From Alsobacter sp046349155 (GTDB lineage: Bacteria > Pseudomonadota > Alphaproteobacteria > Rhizobiales > Beijerinckiaceae), in the NCBI GenBank assembly GCA_046349155.1, contig JAXMCW010000001.1, positions 2,046,001 through 2,110,000 of the forward strand: 64,000 bases of DNA, in the 5' to 3' direction. Shown here in pieces: positions 34,122 to 42,438 of this stretch (positions are counted from its first letter, which is position 1; every line of letters begins with the position of its first letter). The notes under the pieces were generated by a model. It had not been told where the DNA came from, made no database searches, and saw only the letters and a program-made list of their open reading frames with translations. The position numbers and the translations under genes were made by a program.

Positions 34122-34493
34122 ATTCCAGTGACGGCGGGCGGCGCGTCTGCCGCGTGGCGTCGCCGGGGCGTCGAATCCCGACTGGGTCGCGACGGGACAG
34201 GCGGGCGCTCGCGGCACGGATTTGAGATCGCCCAAGGGGGGCGACGTGTCAAGGCGCGGCCGCTCCGGCGAGGAGAAGGTCCGGCATGCGCCCCGTCCAC
34301 CGGGGTGAGACGGTCCGGGACCGTCGGCGGAGCCGCGGGGGCCGTCCCGGGGCGTGATCGCAGGACGCGTCAGGCATGACGCTCAAGTCGCTTGCCTTCC
34401 ACGACCAAAGGTGGAGATCATGTCGGCAAGTTCCGAAACAGGAACTGCGGCAGGCGGCCGTCGTGGACCGCCGCCGGTTGGGGAGGAAGAGAG
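34122..34493. other. upstream region of the ABC transporter operon (372 bases)
   Basis: Between tRNA-Thr and the binding-protein gene. It should hold the operon promoter, but no clear -35/-10 pair or riboswitch was recognised. The last bases give a GGAGGAAGA ribosome site for ATG 34494. An in-frame start at 34392 exists but lacks a signal peptide. Confidence 0.4.
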
Positions 34494-35624
34494 ATGCTGC
34501 GTCTCATCGGACTACCGGCTGCTGCGCTGGCCGGACTTCTCCTGTCGTCGGCCGCCTGGGCCGGGCCCAAGGTCGTGAACGGGCCGGGGGCGAACCCCGC
34601 CTGCTTCAAGCCCTGGAGCGATCAGACCAAGTTCATGCAGTGGGAGAAGAAGCCAGGACCCTACCGCATCGCGGTGGTGAACGGCTTCGTCGGGAACACC
34701 TGGCGCATCCAGATGATCAAGACGGCCAAGGCCTTCGTGGACCAGCCGGACATCAAGAAGGACATCAAGGAGTTCAAGGTCGTCTCGACCGGCACCGACG
34801 TCGCCGCCCAGCTCGGCGCCATCGAGGACTTCATCAACCAGGGCTACGACGCCATCGTCACCATCGCGGTTTCGCCCGAAGGCTTCGATCGCGTGATCCG
34901 GCTCGCCGACAAGAACAACGTCGTGATCGTGCCCTTCGACAACGTCCTCGACACCGACAAGGTGATGATGGTCAACGAGGACCAGAAGCAGATGGGCAAG
35001 ATGTCCGCCGAGTTCCTCATCAAGGAGATGGGGAAGAAGGAGGGCAAGATCCTCGAGGTGCGCGGCCTGCCGGGCAACTCCGTGGACCGCGACCGCCACG
35101 TCGGCTTCCGCGAGGTGATGGAGGCGTCCGGCAACAAGTTCCAGATCGTCGAGGTGGTCGGCAACTGGGACGACGGCACCGCGCAGAAGGCCACGGCCGA
35201 CGCGCTCGCCGTGCACGGCAAGTTCGACGGCCTGTTCACCCAGGGCGGGTCGACCGGCTCGGTGCGCGCCTTGATGGACGCCAAGCATCCCATGATCCCG
35301 ATGGCGGGCGAGGGTGAGAACGGCTTCCGCAAGTACATCGCGCAGTATAGCGGGCAGGGCCTGAAGGGCCTGTCCTATGGCCAGTCGCCCGGCCTCGTCG
35401 CTATCTCCATCAAGGCGGCGATCTCCGCGCTGCAGGGCAACCCGATGCCCCAGCTCATCTCGATCCCGATCCCGGTGGCGGACTACAACACGCTCAAGGA
35501 CGGCGTGAACTATTGGTCGAACCTGACCGACAACTTTTTCACGCCCAACGAATTCCCGCCCTGCGGCGTGAACATCTCCGCCACGGAGATCATGGCCAAG
35601 GACGAGAAGAACACGACCAATTGA
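34494..35624 (+). CDS. sugar ABC transporter periplasmic substrate-binding protein (CUT2 type)
   Basis: A 376-residue periplasmic binding protein with a signal peptide (LIGLPAAALAGLLLSSAAWAGPK). It has the pattern of the ribose/xylose-type family: YRIAVVNGFVGNTWRIQMIKTAKAF, EDFINQGYDAIVTIAVSPEGFDRVIRLADKNNVVIVPFDNV, GKILEVRGLPGNSVDRDRHVGFREVM, and GGSTGSVRALMDAKH. The following ATPase and two permeases make a full importer. A strong stem-loop follows, consistent with raised binding-protein levels. The ligand cannot be told; RraA and hydroxyacid genes nearby hint at a sugar acid or polyol. Confidence 0.88.
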   Translation: MLRLIGLPAAALAGLLLSSAAWAGPKVVNGPGANPACFKPWSDQTKFMQWEKKPGPYRIAVVNGFVGNTWRIQMIKTAKAFVDQPDIKKDIKEFKVVSTGTDVAAQLGAIEDFINQGYDAIVTIAVSPEGFDRVIRLADKNNVVIVPFDNVLDTDKVMMVNEDQKQMGKMSAEFLIKEMGKKEGKILEVRGLPGNSVDRDRHVGFREVMEASGNKFQIVEVVGNWDDGTAQKATADALAVHGKFDGLFTQGGSTGSVRALMDAKHPMIPMAGEGENGFRKYIAQYSGQGLKGLSYGQSPGLVAISIKAAISALQGNPMPQLISIPIPVADYNTLKDGVNYWSNLTDNFFTPNEFPPCGVNISATEIMAKDEKNTTN

Positions 35625-35630
35625 GCCCCT

Positions 35631-35654
35631 GCGGCCCGGCCTCGGCCGGGCCGC
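35631..35654 (+). repeat. intra-operon stem-loop
   Basis: A near-perfect 24-base palindrome (GCGGCCCGGC CT CG GCCGGGCCGC) just past the binding-protein stop and 62 bases before the ATPase start. Such structures usually stabilise or partly terminate the upstream message so that the binding protein is made in excess. Confidence 0.5.
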
Positions 35655-35715
35655 TTCGTCTCTGGGGCTGGACTGGGGAAGGGGACCTCGCAGAAGGGTC
35701 CGGGAGGGGTGCGGC

Positions 35716-37251
35716 ATGGACGGCTCGGCCGATCCGATCCTGACGCTGGGCGGCGTGTCCAAGCGCTATGGCGGCGTGCGGGCGCTGGAGGGCGTCGATT
35801 TTTCCTGCCGCTCAGGCAGCATCCATGCGGTGCTCGGCGAGAACGGGGCGGGCAAGTCCACCCTCATCAAGATCATCGCCGGCGTGGTCCAGCCCGACGA
35901 GGGCACGATGCGCTTCCAGGGCGCGCCCGTGCGTTTCGCCAACCCTGCCGCGGCCAACGCGGCGGGCATCGTCTGCATCTTCCAGGAACTCTCCCTGATG
36001 CCGGACCTCTCGGTGGCCGACAACATCTCGGCCGCCTCTCCGCCCCGCCGGCTGGGGCTCATCGATTCGCGCGCGCAGCGACGCAGGGCGGAGAAGCTTC
36101 TCGCCTCCATCGGCTGCGAGGACGTGAACCCGCTCGACCGCGTGCGGGACCTACCCTTGTCCCGCCGACAGATGGTCGAGATCGCCAAGGCGCTCGGCAA
36201 GGATCCGCGCCTGCTGATCCTCGACGAGGCGACATCGGCCCTGACCGCGGCCGACGTGGAGAAGGTCTACGCCATGCTGGCGCGGCTGCGCGCCGACGGC
36301 GTCTCGATCCTCTACATCTCCCACCGCATGCACGAGATCGAGGCGCTCGCCGACATGGCGTCGGTCTTCCGCAATGGCCGCCACATCGAGACCTTCGCGA
36401 AGGGAGCGCGGACGAACGACGAGATCGTCCAGCTCATGATCGGGCGCGAGATTTCCTCCCAATACCCTCCCAAGCCCCAGAAACCCCGGCCCAAGCCCCT
36501 GCTGGAGGTGAACGGCCTGACCTGGGAAGACCGGCTGCGGGGCGTCAGCCTGAGCCTCGGGCCGGGCGAGATCCTCGGCCTGGGCGGCCTCGACGGGCAG
36601 GGGCAGAAGGAATTGCTGCTCGCGCTCTTCGGCGTGCTCAACGGCGTGTCCGGCGACATACGCATCGACGGCAAGCCGGTCAGGCCCCGTTCGCCGGCCC
36701 AGGCCAAGGAGCCCTCGGTCGGCATCGCGCTCGTGCCCGAGGATCGCAAGACGGAGGGTCTGATGCTGCCCATGTCCGTCGCCGACAACCTCGTGATCGC
36801 CTCGCTCGGCCAGTTCACGACGGCCTCGCTCATCGATCCGGCCAAGGCCAGGGCCGCGGTGGTGGACGCCCTGAAGACGCTGCAGATCAAGGTGGGGGAC
36901 GTCGACGACCCCGTCGCGACCCTCTCGGGCGGCAACCAGCAGAAGGTCGTCATCGCCAAGTGGCTGATGACGAAGCCGCGAATCATCCTGCTGAGCGACC
37001 CCACCCGCGGCATCGACGTCGGCACGAAGCAGGAGATCTACAGGCTCCTGCGCCAGCTTGCCGACGACGGCGCCGCGATCCTGTTCTACTCGACCGACTA
37101 TGACGAGCTCATCGGCTGCTGCGACCGGGTGGCGATCCTCTATGACGGCCACATCGTGCGCGAGCTCGAGGGCGAGGAGATCACGGAGACGAACATCGTG
37201 TCCGGCTCGCTGAACATCGCTCCGGCGGGGAGGCCGGCCGCCCATGTCTGA
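35716..37251 (+). CDS. sugar ABC transporter ATP-binding protein (duplicated ATPase, CUT2 type)
   Basis: A 511-residue RbsA-like protein with two nucleotide-binding domains. N-half Walker A is GENGAGKST (47-55), with DEATSALT as Walker B; its signature is a degenerate LSRRQ. C-half has a broken Walker A (GLDGQGQKE) but an intact LSGGNQQKV signature and Walker B ending SDPTRG. This asymmetry is usual in CUT2 ATPases. Its last eight bases overlap the next gene. With the two permeases it drives uptake of the ligand bound by the upstream protein. Confidence 0.92.
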   Translation: MDGSADPILTLGGVSKRYGGVRALEGVDFSCRSGSIHAVLGENGAGKSTLIKIIAGVVQPDEGTMRFQGAPVRFANPAAANAAGIVCIFQELSLMPDLSVADNISAASPPRRLGLIDSRAQRRRAEKLLASIGCEDVNPLDRVRDLPLSRRQMVEIAKALGKDPRLLILDEATSALTAADVEKVYAMLARLRADGVSILYISHRMHEIEALADMASVFRNGRHIETFAKGARTNDEIVQLMIGREISSQYPPKPQKPRPKPLLEVNGLTWEDRLRGVSLSLGPGEILGLGGLDGQGQKELLLALFGVLNGVSGDIRIDGKPVRPRSPAQAKEPSVGIALVPEDRKTEGLMLPMSVADNLVIASLGQFTTASLIDPAKARAAVVDALKTLQIKVGDVDDPVATLSGGNQQKVVIAKWLMTKPRIILLSDPTRGIDVGTKQEIYRLLRQLADDGAAILFYSTDYDELIGCCDRVAILYDGHIVRELEGEEITETNIVSGSLNIAPAGRPAAHV

Positions 37252-38344
37252 TGCGCCGCTGGCGGGTTCCCCCCCGCTTTCCGCCCCCCGTGCGGCTTCC
37301 GGCTTCGCCGACTTTGCGCTCAGGCTTCGCCAGAACGGCGCGCTCGTCTTCGCGATCCTGCTCTTCGTGGTGGTCTATGTCCTCTACCACTCCGCCCACC
37401 CCAAGGGCTTCTCGACCCAGGTCCTGGTCCAGAACGCCAACGAGGTCTTCACGCTGGCCATGGTCGCCATGGCCCAGACCGTGCCGGTGCTCCTCGGCGG
37501 CCTCGACCTTTCGGTCGGCGCGATGATGACGATGGTGAATTGCCTCGCCAGCCACCTCGTGCAGGGATCGGGCGTCCAGATCACGCTGGGCATGCTGGCC
37601 TGTCTCGCCGCTGGCGCCGCGGGCGGCTTCTGCAACGGAGCGCTCGTCGTGTTCGGGCGCATTCCTCCCATCATCGCCACGCTGGCCACGGGCGCGATCT
37701 ATATCGGGATCGCGCTGCTGCTGCGGCCGACGCCGGGCGGCAAGATCGACGAAGACCTGAACTGGGCGATGACGAACTCCCTCGCCGACTTCGCCGAGAC
37801 ATTCGGCCTGTTCGACGGCGGAAAGGCGTCCTGGTTCCAGCCGCTCGCCTGGATCCCGGTGCCGGTCGTGCTGGGCCTGCTGGTGATCCTGCTCGTCTGG
37901 GTGCCCTTCCGCCGCACGTTGACCGGGCGCACGGTCTACGCCATCGGATCGTCGGAGAGCGCGGCCTACATGTCCGGCCTGCCGATCGCCCGGGCGAAGC
38001 TCGCCGCCTTCACGCTGGCGGGACTCTTCGCCGCGATCGGGGGCCTCTTCCTCGCCATCCAGACCTCGTCTGGAAACGCCGACATCCCGCAGGCCGGCGC
38101 GTATACGCTGAACTCGATCGCGTCGGTCGTCATCGGCGGCACCTCGCTGATGGGAGGCACCGGAAGCGCCATCGGGTCGGTCTTCGGAACCTTGATCCTG
38201 CGGGTGATCTCCTTCGGCTTCCGCATTTTCGACATCCCGCCGCTGCTGCAGCCGCTCTTCGAGGGCCTCGTGCTCCTCGCGGCGGTGAGCCTCGGCGCCG
38301 CCCGCGCGCTGCGCGTCCGCAACTCCCTCGAGCTCTTCCGATGA
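37244..38344 (+). CDS. sugar ABC transporter permease 1 (RbsC-like)
   Basis: A 366-residue integral membrane permease with about eight to ten helices. It contains the CUT2 features VPVLLGGLDLSVGAMMTMVN, an FGRIPPIIATLATGAIYIGIALLL helix pair, and IGSSESAAYMSGLPIARAKLAAFTLAGLFAAIGGLFLAIQ, the EAA-like cytoplasmic loop. It overlaps the ATPase gene by eight bases and the second permease by four (ATGA), so the three are translationally coupled. A longer periplasmic loop (TPGGKIDEDLNWAMTNSL) is present. Confidence 0.9.
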   Translation: MSDAPLAGSPPLSAPRAASGFADFALRLRQNGALVFAILLFVVVYVLYHSAHPKGFSTQVLVQNANEVFTLAMVAMAQTVPVLLGGLDLSVGAMMTMVNCLASHLVQGSGVQITLGMLACLAAGAAGGFCNGALVVFGRIPPIIATLATGAIYIGIALLLRPTPGGKIDEDLNWAMTNSLADFAETFGLFDGGKASWFQPLAWIPVPVVLGLLVILLVWVPFRRTLTGRTVYAIGSSESAAYMSGLPIARAKLAAFTLAGLFAAIGGLFLAIQTSSGNADIPQAGAYTLNSIASVVIGGTSLMGGTGSAIGSVFGTLILRVISFGFRIFDIPPLLQPLFEGLVLLAAVSLGAARALRVRNSLELFR

Positions 38345-39300
38345 CAGCGCTGCGCCTCTCGCTCTCCCAGGACGACCGGCCCATCCTCATCGCCGGCATC
38401 TTCATCGCGCTGATCCTGTGCGCCGGCACCGCCTACACCATGGCCACGCAGGGCGCGGCCACGCTGCTCTCGCCCACCTACCTGCTGCAGCAATTGCAGG
38501 TGGGGTCCTTCCTGGGCGTCGTGGCGGCGGGCATGATGGTGGTCATCCTGCTCGGCCATATCGACCTCTCCGTGTCCTGGACGCTGGCCGCCGCGGCGAT
38601 GATGGCGACCGCGGTGGGCGGGCCCTGGGCCGTCCCCGTCGGCATCGGCATCGGCCTGGCGGCCGGGTTCGTCAACGGCATCGGCGTGGGCTACCTGCGG
38701 GTGCCCTCGATGATCTTTACGCTGGGCATGGACGCCGTGCTGCGCGGCCTCATGGTGGCCCATACGGGCGGGTTCGCGCCGCAGACGGCGGCGACCGACC
38801 TGATGCGGTTCCTCGGCGCCGAGCGGACCGCCGGCATTCCAAACGCGCTCTTCGTCTGGGCGCTGGTCTCCGCGATCATCGTGGTGCTGCTCACCCGCAC
38901 CGCCTTCGGGCGCTACGTCTACGCGCTCGGCAACCGGGAGCAGGCGGCCTATCTCTCGGGCGTCCGGACCCGCGGCGTCATCCTCGTCGCCTTCATGATC
39001 TCCGGCGCCTGCGCCGGCCTCGCCGGCGTCATGCTGGCCGGCTATTCCACCAAGGCCTACCAGGGCATGGGCGTGGCCTACGTGCTGCCCTCGATCGCGG
39101 CCGTAGTGATCGGCGGCACGAACATCCTGGGCGGCCGGGGCAAGTATCTGGGCACGGTCGTCGGCGTGATCCTGATCGTGCTCCTCAACAGCGTGCTTTC
39201 GATCATGCAGATGCCCGAGGCGGGCCGGCAGATCATCTACGGCATCGTGATCATCACCATGCTGCTGATCCATGGCCGCGGGTCCCATGCCGCGGCGTAG
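38341..39300 (+). CDS. sugar ABC transporter permease 2 (RbsC-like)
   Basis: A 319-residue partner permease with about ten helices. Family marks are VVAAGMMVVILLGHIDLSVSWTLAAAAMMATAV, YLRVPSMIFTLGMDAVLRGLMVAHTGG, ALGNREQAAYLSGVRTRGVILVAFMISGACAGLAGVMLAGY, and AVVIGGTNILGGRGKYLGTVVGVILIVLLNSVLSIMQ. The ATG at 38341 overlaps the previous stop by four bases. The last gene of the transporter operon, it converges with the RraA-like gene 46 bases on. Confidence 0.92.
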   Translation: MTALRLSLSQDDRPILIAGIFIALILCAGTAYTMATQGAATLLSPTYLLQQLQVGSFLGVVAAGMMVVILLGHIDLSVSWTLAAAAMMATAVGGPWAVPVGIGIGLAAGFVNGIGVGYLRVPSMIFTLGMDAVLRGLMVAHTGGFAPQTAATDLMRFLGAERTAGIPNALFVWALVSAIIVVLLTRTAFGRYVYALGNREQAAYLSGVRTRGVILVAFMISGACAGLAGVMLAGYSTKAYQGMGVAYVLPSIAAVVIGGTNILGGRGKYLGTVVGVILIVLLNSVLSIMQMPEAGRQIIYGIVIITMLLIHGRGSHAAA

Positions 39301-39346
39301 GCCAGGCGATCCGGCGCGGCGCGGCGGCCCGGCCGTTCTCGCCGCG

Positions 39347-40036
39347 TCAGGGGATGTCCGTGAAGCGTCCGGCGTCGACGAGCGCCTGCACGAAGTCGGG
39401 AATCTCGAGCCCGGCCTTGACCTTGGCGTCGAGGGCCGCCTCGGCCGCGCGCACCCCCGCCAGCGCCTCGATGACGGCGTCGATCCGGCCGCGGGGCACG
39501 ATGACGACGCCGTCCCCGTCGGCCACGACGATGTCCCCGGACTCGACCGGCACCCCGCCAAGCGTCACGGGCTGGCCCACCGTGCCCGGGCCGTTGCGGG
39601 CCGGCGAGTTGGGGGTGACGCCGGCGCACCAGCACGGCAGCCCCACCGCCAGGATGCCGGGAACGTCGCGCACCATGCCGTCCGTGACGAAACCCGCGAC
39701 GCCGCGGTTGCGCGCCATGCCGAGCAGCAGGTCGCCGACCACCGCCGTCCCCTCGAAGGAGTCGGCGGCGGCGAGGATGACGTCCCCGGGCCTGGCCGCG
39801 AGCAGGGCGCCGAACACGGCGAGGTTGTCGGCCGGACCCGCGTGGCAGGTGAGGGCGGTCCCCACCAGGACGCCCGCCGGCGGCGCGAGCGGCTTGATCC
39901 GGTGGTGCAGCGCGCCGCGCCCGCTCATGCAATCCGTCACGAAGCCCGTCTGGACGCCCGCGAAGGCGGCGAGCTGCGAGGCCGTCGGCCGCCCGAAGGC
40001 CCGGCGGATGGTGAGAAGCGGCGGATCGGCGATCAT
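39347..40036 (-). CDS. RraA-like family protein (class II oxo-acid aldolase type)
   Basis: A 229-residue RraA-fold protein. The core G-x-A-LTCHAGPADNLAVFGALLAARPGDVILAAADSFEGTAVVGDLLLGMARNRGVAGFVTDGMVRDV contains the metal/pyruvate-binding GDLLL.......G..GFVTDGMVRD pattern of 4-hydroxy-4-methyl-2-oxoglutarate / carboxy-hydroxy-oxoadipate aldolases. In a catabolic setting next to a sugar transporter an aldolase or dehydratase role is more likely than RNase E inhibition. It is divergent from the hydroxyacid oxidase gene. Confidence 0.8.
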   Translation of the reverse strand: MIADPPLLTIRRAFGRPTASQLAAFAGVQTGFVTDCMSGRGALHHRIKPLAPPAGVLVGTALTCHAGPADNLAVFGALLAARPGDVILAAADSFEGTAVVGDLLLGMARNRGVAGFVTDGMVRDVPGILAVGLPCWCAGVTPNSPARNGPGTVGQPVTLGGVPVESGDIVVADGDGVVIVPRGRIDAVIEALAGVRAAEAALDAKVKAGLEIPDFVQALVDAGRFTDIP

Positions 40037-40170
40037 GGAAGGCGCTCCCGTCCCTGTGGGTCTGCTCCGGCTCTCCCGAGCGGCCGGCCTTCCGGTCAGG
40101 CTAGGCCAAGCCCCCGCGACGAGGAAGCGCGCCGCGACGCGCCTGCTCCGCTCCGGCGGTGGAGCTTGGC

Positions 40171-41337
40171 ATGAGGGCGGACTGGAGGAGGCGGGCGCAT
40201 TCCGTTGCCGCCCTTCGCCTGATGGCGAAGGCGGCGCTGCCGCGCGCGGTGTTCGACTTCGCGGACGGCGCGGCCGAGGACGAGAGCGCGCTTTCGCGCA
40301 ACGAGACGGCCTTCGACGGCTGGGATTTCCTGCCGAAGCCGCTGGACGGCTCGCCGCAGCGCGATCTCTCCGTCGAGCTCTTCGGGCACCGCCTGTCGAT
40401 GCCCGTGATGATAGGGCCGACGGGACTGAGCGGCCTGTTCGCGCCCGACGGGGAGCGCTGCGCGGCCCGCGCCGCGCACGCGGCGGAAACGGGATTCTGC
40501 CTCAGCCATGCCTCGGTCTGCACGCTCGAGCAACTCGCCGAGACCGGCGCGACGCCGCGCTGGATGCAGGTCTTCATCTATCGCGACCGCGGGTTCACCG
40601 CGGAGCTCGCGAGACGCGCCCACGCGGCCGGCTATCACGGGCTGGTTCTCACGATCGACAACCAGCTCCTCGGCAACCGCGAGCGCGACCTGCGCAACGG
40701 CTTCACCATCCCGCCGAACTTCTCGCTGGTCGACCGCGCGAAGATGCTCACGAAAGTGCCCTGGCTCATCAGGATGCGGACGGAGATTCCGCGCGTCACC
40801 TTCGCCAACTATGTCCGGCCGGGTGAGCCGGCGGACGTGGCGTCCCTGGCCGGCCGCATGAACGCGCTGCTCGATCCCAGCATGAACTGGGCCGACGTGG
40901 CGGCACTGCGCAACGTCTGGACGGGGCCGCTCCTGCTGAAGGGCGTGCTGCACCCGGACGAGGCCGCGCGGGCCCTGGACTACGGCATGGACGGGCTCAT
41001 CGTCAGCAACCATGGCGGACGCCAACTCGACGGCGCCATCGCGAGCCTCGACGCCCTGCCGGGGGTGCTCGACGCCGTGCAGGGCCGCATTCCAGTGCTT
41101 GTGGACGGCGGCATCCGGCGGGGAGCGGACGTGGTGAAGGCGCTGGCTCTGGGAGCCCGCTGCTGCCTCATCGCACGCCCGCAGCTCTGGGGCCTCGCGG
41201 TGGCCGGCGAGGAGGGGGTGGCCCACGTGCTGGACATCTTCCGCCGCGAGATCGACCGTACGATGGGCCTGCTCGGGGTGACGTCCGTCGCGGGCCTGGG
41301 GCGGCACCTGCTGGCCCGCAGGACGAGGCACGGCTGA
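40171..41337 (+). CDS. FMN-dependent alpha-hydroxy-acid oxidizing protein (LldD-like)
   Basis: A 388-residue TIM-barrel flavoenzyme of the lactate/glycolate/mandelate oxidase family. FMN-binding and catalytic signatures: PVMIGPTGLSGLFAPDGERCAARAAHAAETGFCLS, DPSMNWADVAALRNVWTGPLLLKGVLHPDEA, SNHGGRQLDGAIASLDALP with the catalytic His and substrate Arg, and VLVDGGIRRGADVVKALALGARCCLIARPQLWGL for the phosphate. ATG 40171 has GGAG eight bases upstream; GTG 40159 is an alternative. It probably oxidises an alpha-hydroxy acid made from the transported sugar derivative. Confidence 0.92.
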   Translation: MRADWRRRAHSVAALRLMAKAALPRAVFDFADGAAEDESALSRNETAFDGWDFLPKPLDGSPQRDLSVELFGHRLSMPVMIGPTGLSGLFAPDGERCAARAAHAAETGFCLSHASVCTLEQLAETGATPRWMQVFIYRDRGFTAELARRAHAAGYHGLVLTIDNQLLGNRERDLRNGFTIPPNFSLVDRAKMLTKVPWLIRMRTEIPRVTFANYVRPGEPADVASLAGRMNALLDPSMNWADVAALRNVWTGPLLLKGVLHPDEAARALDYGMDGLIVSNHGGRQLDGAIASLDALPGVLDAVQGRIPVLVDGGIRRGADVVKALALGARCCLIARPQLWGLAVAGEEGVAHVLDIFRREIDRTMGLLGVTSVAGLGRHLLARRTRHG

Positions 41338-41431
41338 CGCTGCTTGCGCTGGCGCATGTCCGCCGCGCGTTCGTCCGGTGCGGACGGGGCTTTCGGTTGC
41401 GCCCTGGTCCCAGTCCCGCTAACCCATCGTC

Positions 41432-41812
41432 ATGGCGATGCGCACGCGACCCCTTGCGAGACTGTGGACGGGCCTCCTGCTCGCCTATGCGCTCGCGCTG
41501 CAGGTCCTGCTCGCTCCGCCCCTGCCCCTCGGCCACGACGCGGCCTTCGCCGCGCTCGGCGACGAGCATGCGCTTTGCCTCACGGGGTCCGGGGAGCCGG
41601 CCTCCGGCGCCGCTCACCATGACCGCTCGTGCTGCCTCCCGGGTTGCGTGGGCGGCGCTCCGCCGCTGCTGCCTCCGCTCGTGCAGGACGTGGCGCGGCC
41701 CTCCGCCTCGGCGGGCCCCGTCTTCTTCCCCGTCGCCCAGATCAGGGCCGTCCAGGTCCGGACGGCCGGCCGCGGACCGTCGCCCCGGGCTCCTCCTCCC
41801 GATCACGCCTGA
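41432..41812 (+). CDS. DUF2946-like secreted protein
   Basis: A 126-residue protein with a signal peptide (RLWTGLLLAYALALQVLLAP) and a Cys/His cluster (HHDRSCCLPGC) in the middle, followed by a Pro/Ala-rich tail. This is the look of DUF2946-type proteins found beside copper genes. It lies 72 bases upstream of the YcnI gene and co-oriented with it. A copper-related role is inferred from context and the Cys/His cluster only. Starts at ATG 41432 or 41438. Confidence 0.65.
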   Translation: MAMRTRPLARLWTGLLLAYALALQVLLAPPLPLGHDAAFAALGDEHALCLTGSGEPASGAAHHDRSCCLPGCVGGAPPLLPPLVQDVARPSASAGPVFFPVAQIRAVQVRTAGRGPSPRAPPPDHA

Positions 41813-41884
41813 CATCGTCCGCGAGGCCGCCGCCGTCACCGGCGTGCGTCCCCGCATTGTCATGCTCGATCGAGGATTCACACC

Positions 41885-42403
41885 ATGTCTCGCCTGCTTG
41901 TCGCCGCGGCCACCCTGCTGGCCGTCCTGACCACCCCTGTCCTGGCCCACGTGACCCTGGAAGCGCAGGAGGCCTCCCCCGGCTCCGCCTACAAGGCCGT
42001 CTTGCGCGTGCCCCATGGCTGCAAGGGCTCGCCGACCACCCGCGTTCGCGTGCAGATCCCCGAAGGCGTCATCGCCGTGAAGCCCATGCCCAAGGCAGGC
42101 TGGCAGCTCGACACCGCCAAGGGGGCCTTCGCCAAGTCCTACGACTATTACGGCACGCCCACCGCCGACGGCGTCAAGGAAATCTCCTGGAGTGGCGGGA
42201 GGCTGCCGGACGAGTTCTACGAGGAGTTCGTCTTCCGCGCCTTCCTCACGAAGGACTCGAAACCCGGTACGACCCTCTATTTCCCGGTGGTGCAGGACTG
42301 CGAGACGGGAACGGATCGCTGGATCGAGATCCCGGCGGACGGCAAATCGGCTGATGACTACGAGGCGCCGGCCCCCGGGCTCAAGCTCGTGCCGAAGAGG
42401 TAG
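41885..42403 (+). CDS. YcnI family copper-associated protein (DUF1775)
   Basis: A 172-residue periplasmic protein. The signal peptide ends ...LTTPVLA, leaving His22 as mature N-terminus (HVTLEAQEASPGSAYKAVLRVPHGCKGSPTTRVRVQIPEGV), the copper-binding position known in YcnI proteins. The rest (KEISWSGGRLPDEFYEEFVFRAFLTKDS...TLYFPVVQDCETGTDRWIEIP) matches DUF1775. It precedes the CopC-CopD fusion gene by 35 bases, an established copper homeostasis pairing, and acts in the periplasm. Unlike some YcnI it has no C-terminal membrane anchor. Confidence 0.9.
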   Translation: MSRLLVAAATLLAVLTTPVLAHVTLEAQEASPGSAYKAVLRVPHGCKGSPTTRVRVQIPEGVIAVKPMPKAGWQLDTAKGAFAKSYDYYGTPTADGVKEISWSGGRLPDEFYEEFVFRAFLTKDSKPGTTLYFPVVQDCETGTDRWIEIPADGKSADDYEAPAPGLKLVPKR

Positions 42404-42438
42404 CGCCGCGGGGGAGGGTGCAAACGGAGACCGCGATC

